A stretch of DNA of 64,000 bases, taken from positions 1-64,000 of the forward strand of contig JAHLKX010000003.1 in NCBI GenBank assembly GCA_020444515.1, written 5' to 3'. A program made the position numbers and the translations under genes. The notes below the pieces were generated by a model. It was not told the DNA's origin. It worked only from the letters and a program-made list of their open reading frames with translations, and did no database searches. Positions within the stretch are counted from its first letter, which is position 1. Every line of letters begins with the position of its first letter. This document shows, piece by piece, positions 54,809 to 63,421 of the stretch. Source of the DNA: Bacteroidota bacterium (GTDB taxonomy: Bacteria > Bacteroidota > Bacteroidia > Bacteroidales > JAADJA01).

Positions 54809-55477
54809 CTATTTCGCAATGTTATAGGAAAGCAGAAAGATATTACCCGACATGCCACTTTTTTCAATCAGGCCAATACCCTTAGCCCAAAAATAATCAT
54901 CCGTAGAGGCAAGGATTTCCTGTCCCATCATCACTGTATACAGGTCCAGGCTTATATGAATGATCTCGGTGTATTCAATCCCCTCAACAGTCTTTGTGTC
55001 GATCATACCTTCATAGGTAAATACATACTTATTCTGAACTTCATTACCATTTGCGCTCATGGTAATAACATGCTCCCATTGATTACCCTCAGCAACATTT
55101 TCTTTCATATAAATCATATTGAGTTCTGGTGTCATTGCACCAGCAGGCAAGTAACATGAATAATCACCACCTTCGCAATTGAAATAACCATTATCGGCAG
55201 CGCCGAGAAATCCCTGAATTTCAACATAATATTTACCATTGATCTCTTTCCCCTCTAGAACAGTCCATGTAGACGTACTTGTACCGCTGAATGTCTCATA
55301 CTTATAATCGAAAGTAGATCCGGTGGTGTAAGGTGCAAATTGGCCTGTAGTGACACCGTTATTCAGTTGCGTTAAGTCAGCTTTGGTCACCTGAGGCTCC
55401 TCATTTTCATCTTCATCCTTGTTACATGATACCAAAACAGTCAGTATTATAAAAGCAAATAAATAAAACTTTTTCAT
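54809..55477 (-). CDS. Predicted lipoprotein of unknown function
   Basis: I recognise no family. The 222-residue product from ATG 55477 starts MKKFYLFAFIILTVLVSCNK with a lipobox ending at C18, then a short acidic tether (DEDENEEPQ). The body is mostly beta-like with repeated Y/G turns (STWTVLEGKEINGKYYVEI, IEYTEIIHISLDLYTVMMG) and ends FLLSYNIAK. The shape recalls small periplasmic lipocalin- or immunoglobulin-like lipoproteins, often surface-displayed in this phylum. An upstream in-frame ATG at 55501 would add eight residues that are not part of a signal peptide. It is convergent with the glycine-zipper gene. Confidence 0.65.
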   Translation of the reverse strand: MKKFYLFAFIILTVLVSCNKDEDENEEPQVTKADLTQLNNGVTTGQFAPYTTGSTFDYKYETFSGTSTSTWTVLEGKEINGKYYVEIQGFLGAADNGYFNCEGGDYSCYLPAGAMTPELNMIYMKENVAEGNQWEHVITMSANGNEVQNKYVFTYEGMIDTKTVEGIEYTEIIHISLDLYTVMMGQEILASTDDYFWAKGIGLIEKSGMSGNIFLLSYNIAK

Positions 55478-55717
55478 TTCTTGTTTTTTAAAATTAATCA
55501 TTAGAGAGTTTTAAATTATTAATATTGTGTGGTCCTCTTTTATCCGGAAATCATCGATGAGGTTAAAAGTAAAAGAAAAAAACAGACAGAAACAAAAATC
55601 TGCAGGGAACTCGCCAAATCAGGCTTAATTTAAAATGAATTCACATAAGCATGCCTGTTTGGACCCGAGTTAGATTAAAATATTATTATCTTCGACCATT
55701 CATTTAAAAGTACAGCG

Positions 55718-57472
55718 ATGAAACAAAAACCCCGTTTATCTTTCTGGCAAATCTGGAACATGAGTTTCGGGTTTTTAGGAATTCAGTTTGGTTTTGCACT
55801 GCAGAATGCAAATGTCAGCCGGATATTTGAAACCCTGGGGGCCAATGTGGATGATATTCCAATTTTATGGATTGCTGCTCCTGTAACCGGATTGATTATT
55901 CAACCCATCATTGGTCATATGAGTGATAATACCTGGAACCGGTTTGGCAGAAGAAGACCTTACTTCCTGGTTGGAGCTATATTGGCTTCATTGGCTTTAT
56001 TGATCATGCCCAATTCACCGACTTTATGGGTAGCTGCCGGTATGCTATGGATCATGGATGCTTCTATCAATATCTCCATGGAACCTTTCAGGGCTTTTGT
56101 TGGTGATATGCTTCCTTCACGACAACGAACAATGGGTTTTGCCATGCAAAGTTTCTTTATCGGAATTGGGGCGATAGTCGCCTCAGCCCTACCCTACATC
56201 ATGACCAACTGGATTGGGATTTCAAATGTTGCACCTGAAGGTCAGATACCTCCTTCTGTGCGCTATTCATTCTATATCGGCGGTGCAGTATTTTTTCTGG
56301 CAGTTTTATGGACGGTGGCTCGGACCAAAGAATACTCACCCGAAGAGCTGGATGAATTTGATGCCGCAGAAAAAGGGGGAGAACAGCATCCTAAAAATGA
56401 AATTCAGAATGAATATATCAAACATAGCAGGTTCTTTAAAAGCAGTACTTTTTGGGTACTGGCCGGAGTTATCATTTCATTTGTGATTTACTGGTTCAAA
56501 CTGGAGAAGGAACTCTATATTCTCGGTGGTGGTTTACTTGTTTTCGGTATAATCCAGTTAATTGTTGGAGTAATGACCAAATCGGGTAATACAGAAAATG
56601 GTATGGTTGAGGTGATCAACGACTTGTTTAAAATGCCTTTAACCATGAAGCAACTTGCTTTTGTACAGTTTTTTTCATGGTTTGCCCTTTTTGCCATGTG
56701 GATTTACACCACTGCAGGTGTAACCAGTTCCAAATACGATATGAAGCTATTTCCTGAACATGTCGCAGAACTATTGGAAAGAACCAATGCTTTCGACACA
56801 ACCCATTTAAAAGGCAATTACAGGGAATTCGAAGGGATACAAGAAGAAATTGGGAAATACAAAAATAAAATTGATGAAGGCGAAACGCAGGTAATTACTT
56901 CAGTGAAAGTAATCAAGTTTTTTAATGATACAACGCGCAGAATTGAAATGGGGATATCACCCGGTTTGATTAAACGGTTCGAGTACATCCAGAAAGAATA
57001 CAATACTGGAGCTGACTGGGTTGGCGTGCTAATGGCAGTTTATAATGGGTTTGCAGCCATCATGGCTTTTGTGCTGATCATCCTGGCACGGCTCACCAAT
57101 CGTAAGACGGTCCACTTTATTAGCCTTGTAATTGGTGGTATCAGTTTGATTTCATTCTATTTCATCAATAATCCGAATATGCTCATGATCTCAGAGCTGG
57201 GTATTGGACTGGCATGGGCAAGTATCCTGGCCATGCCTTATGCGATTTTAACAGGTTCATTACCGCAACATAAAATGGGAACCTATATGGGGATTTTCAA
57301 TTTCTTTATTGTTATCCCGCAAATTCTGGCTGCAACCATACTTGGATTTTTTGTGAAACATATTGCCGGTGAGCAGCCTATCCTGGCCCTGGTACTGGGC
57401 GGTTCATCGATGATCATTGCCGGATTCCTGACACTCTTTGTAAAAGATGTTGATGAACCAGTTAAGTCTTGA
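55718..57472 (+). CDS. MFS transporter, SLC45-like (GPH/sugar:cation family)
   Basis: A 12-helix transporter of 584 residues. The motif NRFGRRRPYFLVGA in the first cytoplasmic loop and the early FGFLGIQFGFALQNANVSRIF match the SLC45-like sugar:proton symporters common in Bacteroidota. Two features enlarge it. The central loop is long. An insertion of about 90 polar residues (about 337-428, rich in E, K and R) sits between a transmembrane helix and the TM segment starting DWVGVLM, on the outer side by topology. Substrate is probably a sugar or oligosaccharide but cannot be told; a GH13 gene lies about 3.3 kb downstream. The TPR gene follows 29 bp later. Confidence 0.82.
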   Translation: MKQKPRLSFWQIWNMSFGFLGIQFGFALQNANVSRIFETLGANVDDIPILWIAAPVTGLIIQPIIGHMSDNTWNRFGRRRPYFLVGAILASLALLIMPNSPTLWVAAGMLWIMDASINISMEPFRAFVGDMLPSRQRTMGFAMQSFFIGIGAIVASALPYIMTNWIGISNVAPEGQIPPSVRYSFYIGGAVFFLAVLWTVARTKEYSPEELDEFDAAEKGGEQHPKNEIQNEYIKHSRFFKSSTFWVLAGVIISFVIYWFKLEKELYILGGGLLVFGIIQLIVGVMTKSGNTENGMVEVINDLFKMPLTMKQLAFVQFFSWFALFAMWIYTTAGVTSSKYDMKLFPEHVAELLERTNAFDTTHLKGNYREFEGIQEEIGKYKNKIDEGETQVITSVKVIKFFNDTTRRIEMGISPGLIKRFEYIQKEYNTGADWVGVLMAVYNGFAAIMAFVLIILARLTNRKTVHFISLVIGGISLISFYFINNPNMLMISELGIGLAWASILAMPYAILTGSLPQHKMGTYMGIFNFFIVIPQILAATILGFFVKHIAGEQPILALVLGGSSMIIAGFLTLFVKDVDEPVKS

Positions 57473-57501
57473 TTCTTTAAAACTAAACAAAATATGATTC
57501 A

Positions 57502-58647
57502 ATGAAAAAAGGTATGCTTTTTTTCGGTTCTTTATTGCTTTCTATATTATTGTATTCACAACAAGACTCAATCGGTATTGAGTCCATTTTGCCTGATTCC
57601 ATTGGGAGCATTGATAGTACCCTCACCCTTGATGAAGTCATGTTTAGCGACTCCATTGCCCGGATCAATAAGGAAACAAAAATTCTGAAAGAGGCACAGG
57701 AAGCTTATAATAATGGTATCGCGGAGTTCGGCCAGAAGAATTTTGAATCCGCATGGCAGTTTTTTACTAAGGCCATTGAACTGAAACCCGATTTTACGGA
57801 AGCATATTTCAACAAGGGCATGGTCGCTCTGAAAATCAATAAGTTGGAATCAGCCATCGCCAACTTCAGCAGGGTCATCGAATCCGATCCCAATCATACT
57901 GACGCCTTTTACAACCGGGCTGAAGCCTTTATCCTCAGCGAATCCTGGGATAATGCCATTGCCGATTACAACCGTTTGATGGAACTTGAGCCCCTAAATA
58001 ACAAACCGCCCTACCTGCTTGGTGAAGCTTATTTTCTGAAAGGAGATTACAACAAAGCCATTGAATTTTTCAATCTATCACTGGAAATAAAGCAAGGTTA
58101 CAGCAATGCATACAACGACATTGCAAGCAGTTATCGCAAGCTCGAAAACTATGAAACCGCTCTGAAGGCTCAGCAAGAAGGAATTTCTTTAGATCCCGGA
58201 AAAGCATTCATGGTGAACAACCTGGGCAGCATTTATAAAAAAATGGGTGAAAATGATAAGGCTATGCAGGCATACAGCAATGCGATTCAAATGAGCCCGG
58301 ATTATTTCCTGGCTTACAACAATCGGGGTAGCATATACCTGGAGCAGGAGAGCTATCCCAATGCAATCAAAGATTTTTCCAAAGCCATTGACATCAACCC
58401 CTCCTACCCGATCGCTTATAACAACCGAGCCATTGCTTATTTTAAGCAAAAGGAATACGACAAGTCATTGGCTGATTTTGATAAAGCGATTTCCCTTGAC
58501 CCCAATTATGCAACAGCTTATCTCAACCGGGGGATTCTGAAAGAGAGTCAGCGAGATCGCGAAGGCTGTTGCAGCGACTGGCAAATGGCTGTGGAGCTTG
58601 GTGTTGAGACGGCCAGGAAATTCCTGGATGTTGAATGTGCGCAATAA
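57502..58647 (+). CDS. Secreted TPR-repeat protein
   Basis: The 381-residue protein has a signal (MKKGMLFFGSLLLSILLYSQ), a short acidic linker, then about eight or nine consecutive TPRs from residue 73 to 360 with the canonical W/L-G/A-Y/F-A-P pattern (for example AYNNRGSIYLEQESYPNAIK). The ending REGCCSDWQMAVELGVETAR is a common cap in Bacteroidota TPR proteins. It probably scaffolds a periplasmic complex; partner unknown. The PorE-like gene starts 17 bp downstream, so the pair is probably an operon. Confidence 0.85.
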   Translation: MKKGMLFFGSLLLSILLYSQQDSIGIESILPDSIGSIDSTLTLDEVMFSDSIARINKETKILKEAQEAYNNGIAEFGQKNFESAWQFFTKAIELKPDFTEAYFNKGMVALKINKLESAIANFSRVIESDPNHTDAFYNRAEAFILSESWDNAIADYNRLMELEPLNNKPPYLLGEAYFLKGDYNKAIEFFNLSLEIKQGYSNAYNDIASSYRKLENYETALKAQQEGISLDPGKAFMVNNLGSIYKKMGENDKAMQAYSNAIQMSPDYFLAYNNRGSIYLEQESYPNAIKDFSKAIDINPSYPIAYNNRAIAYFKQKEYDKSLADFDKAISLDPNYATAYLNRGILKESQRDREGCCSDWQMAVELGVETARKFLDVECAQ

Positions 58648-58664
58648 TTTTTAAATGTAAGTCA

Positions 58665-60794
58665 ATGTTATTCACAAACAATCCCAATAATTCAAGCAAG
58701 ATTTTGACGGTATTCATTACCCTTATTTTGTTTTTCCCACTTCTGTTATCCGCTCAAAATGTTGACTTTAAAACGTCCAATTTCAAGGATAAGAAAGACG
58801 AATTAAAGCGTGTTATCGAAAAAATTGAAAAAGCAGATGCGCTGGTGGAGGCTGGTTTTCAATGGCTAACAGAAAACGAAGAACACAGTTACTCTTTTCT
58901 GCAAGCATTGACACTTTACAATGAAGCCCAACAATTTAACCCGGACAATGCGGAACTGAATTTTAAGATCGGGCGTTGTATGGTTCTTTCTGCAAATGAA
59001 ATTGAAGCCATTCCTTATCTTGAAAAAGCCATCAAACTTGATCCGGAACTGAATGCCGAAGTCTATTATTATTTGGGACTGGCCTTTAAATACAATGAAG
59101 ATTTTGATAATGCCGAAAAGAACTTTAAGTTTTGCAGGGGAAAGCTGAAGGGTAAGGAAGAAGAAATCTTCACACCAAAAATTAAAAAGGAATTACAGGA
59201 ATGTAAATCGGCGCAGGAACTCATCGCCAATCCGGCCCGGGTTTGGGTGGAAAATATTGATGCACTCAATTCACCATATGATGATTATGCGGCTTCAGTC
59301 TCTGCAGACGAATCGGTCATTATTTTCAATTCCCGCAGGCCGGAAAATACGGGTGGTTCCAAAAATCAAAACGATCAGTATTATTCGGACATCTATATTT
59401 CGGAATACCAGGATGGGCAATGGAGTAGACCGGAGATCATGGCCGACAACCTCAACACACCTGCGGATGATGAATGCGTTGCCCTGGCAGCAGACGCACA
59501 ACGGTTGTTTCTTGTCCGTGACAACGGCGGTAACAAGGATATTTACCTGAGTGAACTGAAAGGAAGCATTTGGGGACCGCTCAAAGAACTCGCCCGGAAC
59601 GGCAGCATCAATACAGAATATGATGAGTCCTATGCCAGCTTTTCGCACGATGATATCAAGATTTATTTTGTCACCAATAATCCATACGCCAACAAAGGTG
59701 GCATGGACATGTTCTTTAGCGGGCGCGTCAATACCCGATTTAAGGAAGAATGGGGCAAGGCTTTTACCGCCGGATCGGAATTGAATACTCCATACAACGA
59801 GGCCTGTATCTTTTTCCATCCCGACGGAAAAACCATCTATTTTACCTCGCAGGGTCATAATTCAATGGGTGGTTACGACGTGTTTAAAAGTGTTCGTGAA
59901 GCGGGGCGATGGTCAACACCTGTCAACCTGGGTTACCCTGTGAATACAGTATATGATGAAAAATACATTTCTGTTTCTGCCAGCGGGAAACATGCTTATA
60001 TTACTTCCAATCGAAAAGGCAGCGGTGAAGGTGGCTACGATATTTACCGCGTGACCTTTCTTGGACCTGAAAAACCAATGTTCATCGATACTGAAGACCA
60101 GCTGCTGGCCAGTCGCGCCACAACCATCCATGAATCCACGCTTGAGGCACCTGTACAGATCGATGCCAAAAATCTGACTGTCCTCAAAGGACGAATCCTG
60201 GATGAATTCACCAAAGAGCCAATAAGTGCCGATATCGAAATCGTGGATAACGAAAAGAACGAAGTTATCATGACTGTTCATTCCAACAGTGAAACCGGGA
60301 AGTTCCTGGTGTCGTTGCCATCCGGAATCAACTACGGGATTGCTGTTATCGCCACAGATTACCTTTTCTATTCCGAAAATTTTGACCTACCGGAAATGAG
60401 TGATTATCAACTTGTGAAAAAGGATATTTACCTTCAAAATGTATGCATCGGTTGTAAGATCGTTTTGCGAAACGTATTTTTCGATGTGGGCAAATTTACT
60501 TTACGGTCTGAATCAACTCCCGAACTTGAAAGGCTATACAAATTACTGAATGAACTGCCCCGCCTCAAAGTTGAAATTTCTGGTCACACTGACAACACAG
60601 GTTCCGAATCCACCAATCAAAAGCTATCTGAGAACAGGGCCAAAGCAGTGGTGGACTATTTGATCAGAAAAGGAATTGCTCAGGATAGAATGGTCTACAA
60701 GGGTTATGGATCATCAGAACCGGTAGCAGATAATAATACAGCGGCCGGCCGGCAACTAAACCGGCGGACAGAGTTTAAAATCATGGAGAATTAG
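58665..60794 (+). CDS. PorE-like OmpA family protein (TPR, PD40 propeller, regulatory-like, OmpA)
   Basis: The 709-residue protein has the domain order of PorE, a T9SS component bound to peptidoglycan. After a signal (to about 37), TPRs occupy about 55-190 and a PD40/WD40-like propeller about 200-470 (repeated SADESVIIFNSRRP, ADAQRLFLVRDNGGN, HPDGKTIYFTSQGHN). A carboxypeptidase-regulatory-like domain (about 525-590, LKGRILDEFTKEPISADIEI) and a C-terminal OmpA domain (about 600-709) follow. The OmpA domain has VFFDVGKFTL, ISGHTDNTG and LSENRAKAVVDYL, binding diaminopimelate. Many paralogues exist, so PorE itself is not proven. I chose ATG 58665 because it gives a proper signal peptide and avoids overlap with the TPR gene. 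Confidence 0.8.
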   Translation: MLFTNNPNNSSKILTVFITLILFFPLLLSAQNVDFKTSNFKDKKDELKRVIEKIEKADALVEAGFQWLTENEEHSYSFLQALTLYNEAQQFNPDNAELNFKIGRCMVLSANEIEAIPYLEKAIKLDPELNAEVYYYLGLAFKYNEDFDNAEKNFKFCRGKLKGKEEEIFTPKIKKELQECKSAQELIANPARVWVENIDALNSPYDDYAASVSADESVIIFNSRRPENTGGSKNQNDQYYSDIYISEYQDGQWSRPEIMADNLNTPADDECVALAADAQRLFLVRDNGGNKDIYLSELKGSIWGPLKELARNGSINTEYDESYASFSHDDIKIYFVTNNPYANKGGMDMFFSGRVNTRFKEEWGKAFTAGSELNTPYNEACIFFHPDGKTIYFTSQGHNSMGGYDVFKSVREAGRWSTPVNLGYPVNTVYDEKYISVSASGKHAYITSNRKGSGEGGYDIYRVTFLGPEKPMFIDTEDQLLASRATTIHESTLEAPVQIDAKNLTVLKGRILDEFTKEPISADIEIVDNEKNEVIMTVHSNSETGKFLVSLPSGINYGIAVIATDYLFYSENFDLPEMSDYQLVKKDIYLQNVCIGCKIVLRNVFFDVGKFTLRSESTPELERLYKLLNELPRLKVEISGHTDNTGSESTNQKLSENRAKAVVDYLIRKGIAQDRMVYKGYGSSEPVADNNTAAGRQLNRRTEFKIMEN

Positions 60795-60824
60795 ATACTT
60801 TAATTGTTTAACAAACTTCACGAT

Positions 60825-62096
60825 CTATTTTACCAAAACAATATAGCCGTGAGCTGATAGCTTAAATTGATTATGGCAGCTATAATCCGTTTCATCTTCT
60901 TGCTGCAGTGCGTTCCAGAAGGGTCCTTCAAGTTGCTGGCATTTTACATAAAAATCAACCTCTTTATCTGAAAGATTCAATAATAACAAACATTTTGCTT
61001 CTCCTTCAAACAAAGCTATGGCAAGTATTTTCTCCGGGACATCGGATTTGATAACACGCACTTCAACCGCATCAGAAAAATTGGGTAGGGTACTTTTCAG
61101 TTTGGCCATCTTTTGATAAAGCACGAACATTTTGTCGTCCTTCCATTCGATCTCATCCTTGTCGAAAAATTTCAAGCGATGGTAATTCCCGGCTTCCTGC
61201 CCGGAATAGATCAGGGGTATTCCCGGTATCAGGAACGAGAGTACTGTTAACGGTTCCAAAAAATAATGAATACGTTCGATGGCCGAACCCTGCCACGAAT
61301 TTTCGTCGTGGTTACTGGTAAAATTCAAAAAAGAAGCATCTCCCGGTAGGTATTTTAATTCGTTTTCAATTACTTTTCCCAGATCTTTCGCAGAAGATTT
61401 ACCAGCTGCCAAATCATTCATCGCATGCATCAGTTTCCAGTTATAAATGGTATCAAATGCATATTCCAGTAAATCAAAATTTTCCGATTCAGCCAACAAA
61501 TAAACGGACTTGATCGCATCCAAATCCCGGCGGGCCCGGTTCCAAAACAAGGTTGGAACAAGATGAGCCATATCACACCTAAAACCATCAATATCAGATT
61601 CCGTGAGCCAAAACTTCATGTCGTCAATCATGGCATCCCATAGATCAGGATTGCCATAATCCAGGTGGATCACATCTTCCCAATCCTCTACAGGCGCTTT
61701 GAAATTCCCATTATCATCCCTGTCATAAAAATCTGGATGATCCAAAGTCCAGTGATGATCCCATGCAGTATGATTGGCCACCCAGTCGATGATCACTCTT
61801 ATATCCAGATCATGAATTTTTTTCACGAGTGACTTAAAATCTTCTAGCGTTCCAAATTCGGGATTGATAGCTGTGTAATTACTGATCGAATAATAACTGC
61901 CCAGTGTTCCTTTCCGGTTTTTTTCCCCAATGGGTTGGATAGGCATGAACCATAAAATTCCAACCCCCAACTCCTTCAATCTTGGAAGATGTTCCTCAAA
62001 TGCCTTGATCGTACCTTCTTTTGAAAATTGCCGGAGATTGACTTCGTATATGGTGTTGCCTGCCACCCAGGCGGGGGTTTTTATTTTTCGCTGCAT
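60825..62096 (-). CDS. Alpha-amylase family glycoside hydrolase (GH13)
   Basis: A 423-residue cytoplasmic GH13 enzyme with a (beta/alpha)8 barrel. The four conserved regions are present: DWVANH (104-109), DGFRCDMAH with nucleophile D175, LAESENF with acid/base E203, and FTSNHDENS with D264. No signal peptide or carbohydrate-binding module is visible. Such enzymes hydrolyse or transglycosylate alpha-glucans or maltodextrins; the exact specificity is unknown. It converges on the PorE-like gene with a 30-bp gap and lies 30 bp beyond the toxin gene's stop on the same strand, but functional linkage to the toxin pair is unlikely. Confidence 0.9.
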   Translation of the reverse strand: MQRKIKTPAWVAGNTIYEVNLRQFSKEGTIKAFEEHLPRLKELGVGILWFMPIQPIGEKNRKGTLGSYYSISNYTAINPEFGTLEDFKSLVKKIHDLDIRVIIDWVANHTAWDHHWTLDHPDFYDRDDNGNFKAPVEDWEDVIHLDYGNPDLWDAMIDDMKFWLTESDIDGFRCDMAHLVPTLFWNRARRDLDAIKSVYLLAESENFDLLEYAFDTIYNWKLMHAMNDLAAGKSSAKDLGKVIENELKYLPGDASFLNFTSNHDENSWQGSAIERIHYFLEPLTVLSFLIPGIPLIYSGQEAGNYHRLKFFDKDEIEWKDDKMFVLYQKMAKLKSTLPNFSDAVEVRVIKSDVPEKILAIALFEGEAKCLLLLNLSDKEVDFYVKCQQLEGPFWNALQQEDETDYSCHNQFKLSAHGYIVLVK

Positions 62097-62126
62097 GGTT
62101 ATAAGAATGGTTTCTTATTGATAATT

Positions 62127-62459
62127 TTAATATTTTAAAATATCATTTAGAGTCCGCTTTATCTGCACAAGTTCTGCTTCTGCTATTTTACCAATTTTCT
62201 TCGACAAGCGCTCCTTCGATATGGACCTGATCTGAAAAATCAGCACCTCTGATTTTTCAGACAATCCATTCATTTCATTTGGTTCAAGAATTACGTTTCC
62301 TTTGTAGGCTTTTATTTTGCTGGTTAAAGGACAGGCAATTACAATTGGAAGATATTTATTAAGCATATTCCCACTAATGATGACAACAGGGCGAAACCCT
62401 TTCTGTTCGCTTCCTTTCACTGGATTCAAATCTGCCAACCAGATTTCACACTGTTTCAT
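62127..62459 (-). CDS. MazF/PemK-family mRNA interferase toxin
   Basis: A 110-residue toxin of the MazF/PemK (CcdB-like) fold that cuts mRNA at short sequences. Motifs: EIWLADLNPVKGSEQKGFRP near the start with the arginine-proline (RPVVIIS) core, PLTSKIKAYKGNVIL, and QIRSISKERL, where the catalytic basic and hydroxyl residues lie. Its first 14 bp overlap the antitoxin gene, the usual antitoxin-first order with coupled translation. Type II toxin-antitoxin assignment is firm; the cleavage sequence is unknown. Confidence 0.93.
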   Translation of the reverse strand: MKQCEIWLADLNPVKGSEQKGFRPVVIISGNMLNKYLPIVIACPLTSKIKAYKGNVILEPNEMNGLSEKSEVLIFQIRSISKERLSKKIGKIAEAELVQIKRTLNDILKY

Positions 62460-62688
62460 CTTCGAGTTGTTTCAGGTAGTCTGACATTCCTTCTTCTGCC
62501 AGGGTTATAATATCTTGATCATGCGCAGCCTGACTGTATGATTTGATATATTCCGCACGAATAAGTTGATCAAGATAAATCTTTAATGCCTTTTCGATGA
62601 TTTTATTTTTTGGCATCGCCAGTTTTCCCGACATTTCATTGAGTTGCTCAATGATGTCATCCGGTAAGGTGCTTGTGAATGTAGTCAT
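62446..62688 (-). CDS. Ribbon-helix-helix antitoxin
   Basis: The 80-residue partner of the MazF-like toxin. The N-terminal part (TSTLPDDIIEQLNEMSGKL, then MPKNKIIEKALKIYLDQLIR) is a CopG/MetJ-type RHH domain that should bind its own promoter; the acidic C-terminal tail (EEGMSDYLKQLEDETV) would wrap the toxin. It starts 26 bp downstream of a consensus promoter element at 62714-62744, so autorepression there is likely. Confidence 0.92.
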   Translation of the reverse strand: MTTFTSTLPDDIIEQLNEMSGKLAMPKNKIIEKALKIYLDQLIRAEYIKSYSQAAHDQDIITLAEEGMSDYLKQLEDETV

Positions 62689-62713
62689 GTTTTCAAATTA
62701 TATTTATCATTCG

Positions 62714-62744
62714 CAAATATAATATACAAATATGAATTTTACAA
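62714..62744 (-). promoter_or_regulatory. Promoter of the toxin-antitoxin operon
   Basis: On the minus strand TTG (62742-62744), 20 bp, then TATATTTG (62714-62721). The region is dense in short A/T repeats and is a plausible RHH operator. Confidence 0.6.
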
Positions 62745-62768
62745 CTATCATCAATCAATATAAGGAAA

Positions 62769-63410
62769 CTATGCCTTTACCACCGCATAATCCTTTGTCA
62801 CGATCAGGTCGGCTCGAGGTTTCAGGGCGCTCACCATTTTATGTTCCTGGCCCAGTGTAGCCCAACGGACTTCATCCATCACCTCTTTTCCGCGGGCATC
62901 TTTGGTGTGTTTTTCCTTTGTTTCGAGATAGGTTAAATCGATGAATACGGCCAGGTCAACGCCTTCTGTTTTGATGGCATATAAACCATCTACGATCAAC
63001 ATATCCACCGTGCTGAAATCGGTGATCAGCCGGTCGATTTGTTCGGTGACCAGATCCACGCAGGGCATCTCAGATTTACGGCCATTTTTAAAATCGTCGA
63101 TCACCCGGTAAATGTCATCCCACAAGTATTCATTGTAACCCACTACATTTTCAATTCCCTGTTCCATACGCCACTGACGGCGTTTCAATGGATCGGTATT
63201 GTAAAAATTATCGATGTGCAAGGGCTTGGCAAAAATGCCGTGTTTACGCAGTCCTTTGGCAATTACATGCGCCAGTTCAGATTTTCCTGATCCTGATTCC
63301 CCGGAGATGGCAATCATCATTTTATCTTTCTTCTGCTCAAGAATCCTTTCAATAATTGCCTCACCGGCCCGCTTATGCTTATCCTGGATGAGTAATACGT
63401 CTCCTAACAT
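62769..63410 (-). CDS. Uridine-kinase-like P-loop kinase, copy 1
   Basis: A 213-residue P-loop NTPase. Walker A is GESGSGKS at 37-44. The LHIDNFY motif after the second strand is the uridine/phosphoribulokinase-type substrate aspartate. VDMLIVDGLYAIK forms the Walker B-like strand. It is related to uridine kinase and pantothenate kinase folds, but the central region (RQWRMEQGIENVVGYNEYLWDD) differs from true Udk, so I call it uridine-kinase-like. It lies 11 bp after the paralogous gene on the same strand; the pair is probably an operon produced by tandem duplication. Confidence 0.8.
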   Translation of the reverse strand: MLGDVLLIQDKHKRAGEAIIERILEQKKDKMMIAISGESGSGKSELAHVIAKGLRKHGIFAKPLHIDNFYNTDPLKRRQWRMEQGIENVVGYNEYLWDDIYRVIDDFKNGRKSEMPCVDLVTEQIDRLITDFSTVDMLIVDGLYAIKTEGVDLAVFIDLTYLETKEKHTKDARGKEVMDEVRWATLGQEHKMVSALKPRADLIVTKDYAVVKA

Positions 63411-63421
63411 AATATTTGTGT

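Noticed and set aside
60825-62459. GH13 enzyme as part of the toxin-antitoxin operon
   Set aside because: Close spacing on one strand exists, but the functions are unrelated and the pair is self-contained.
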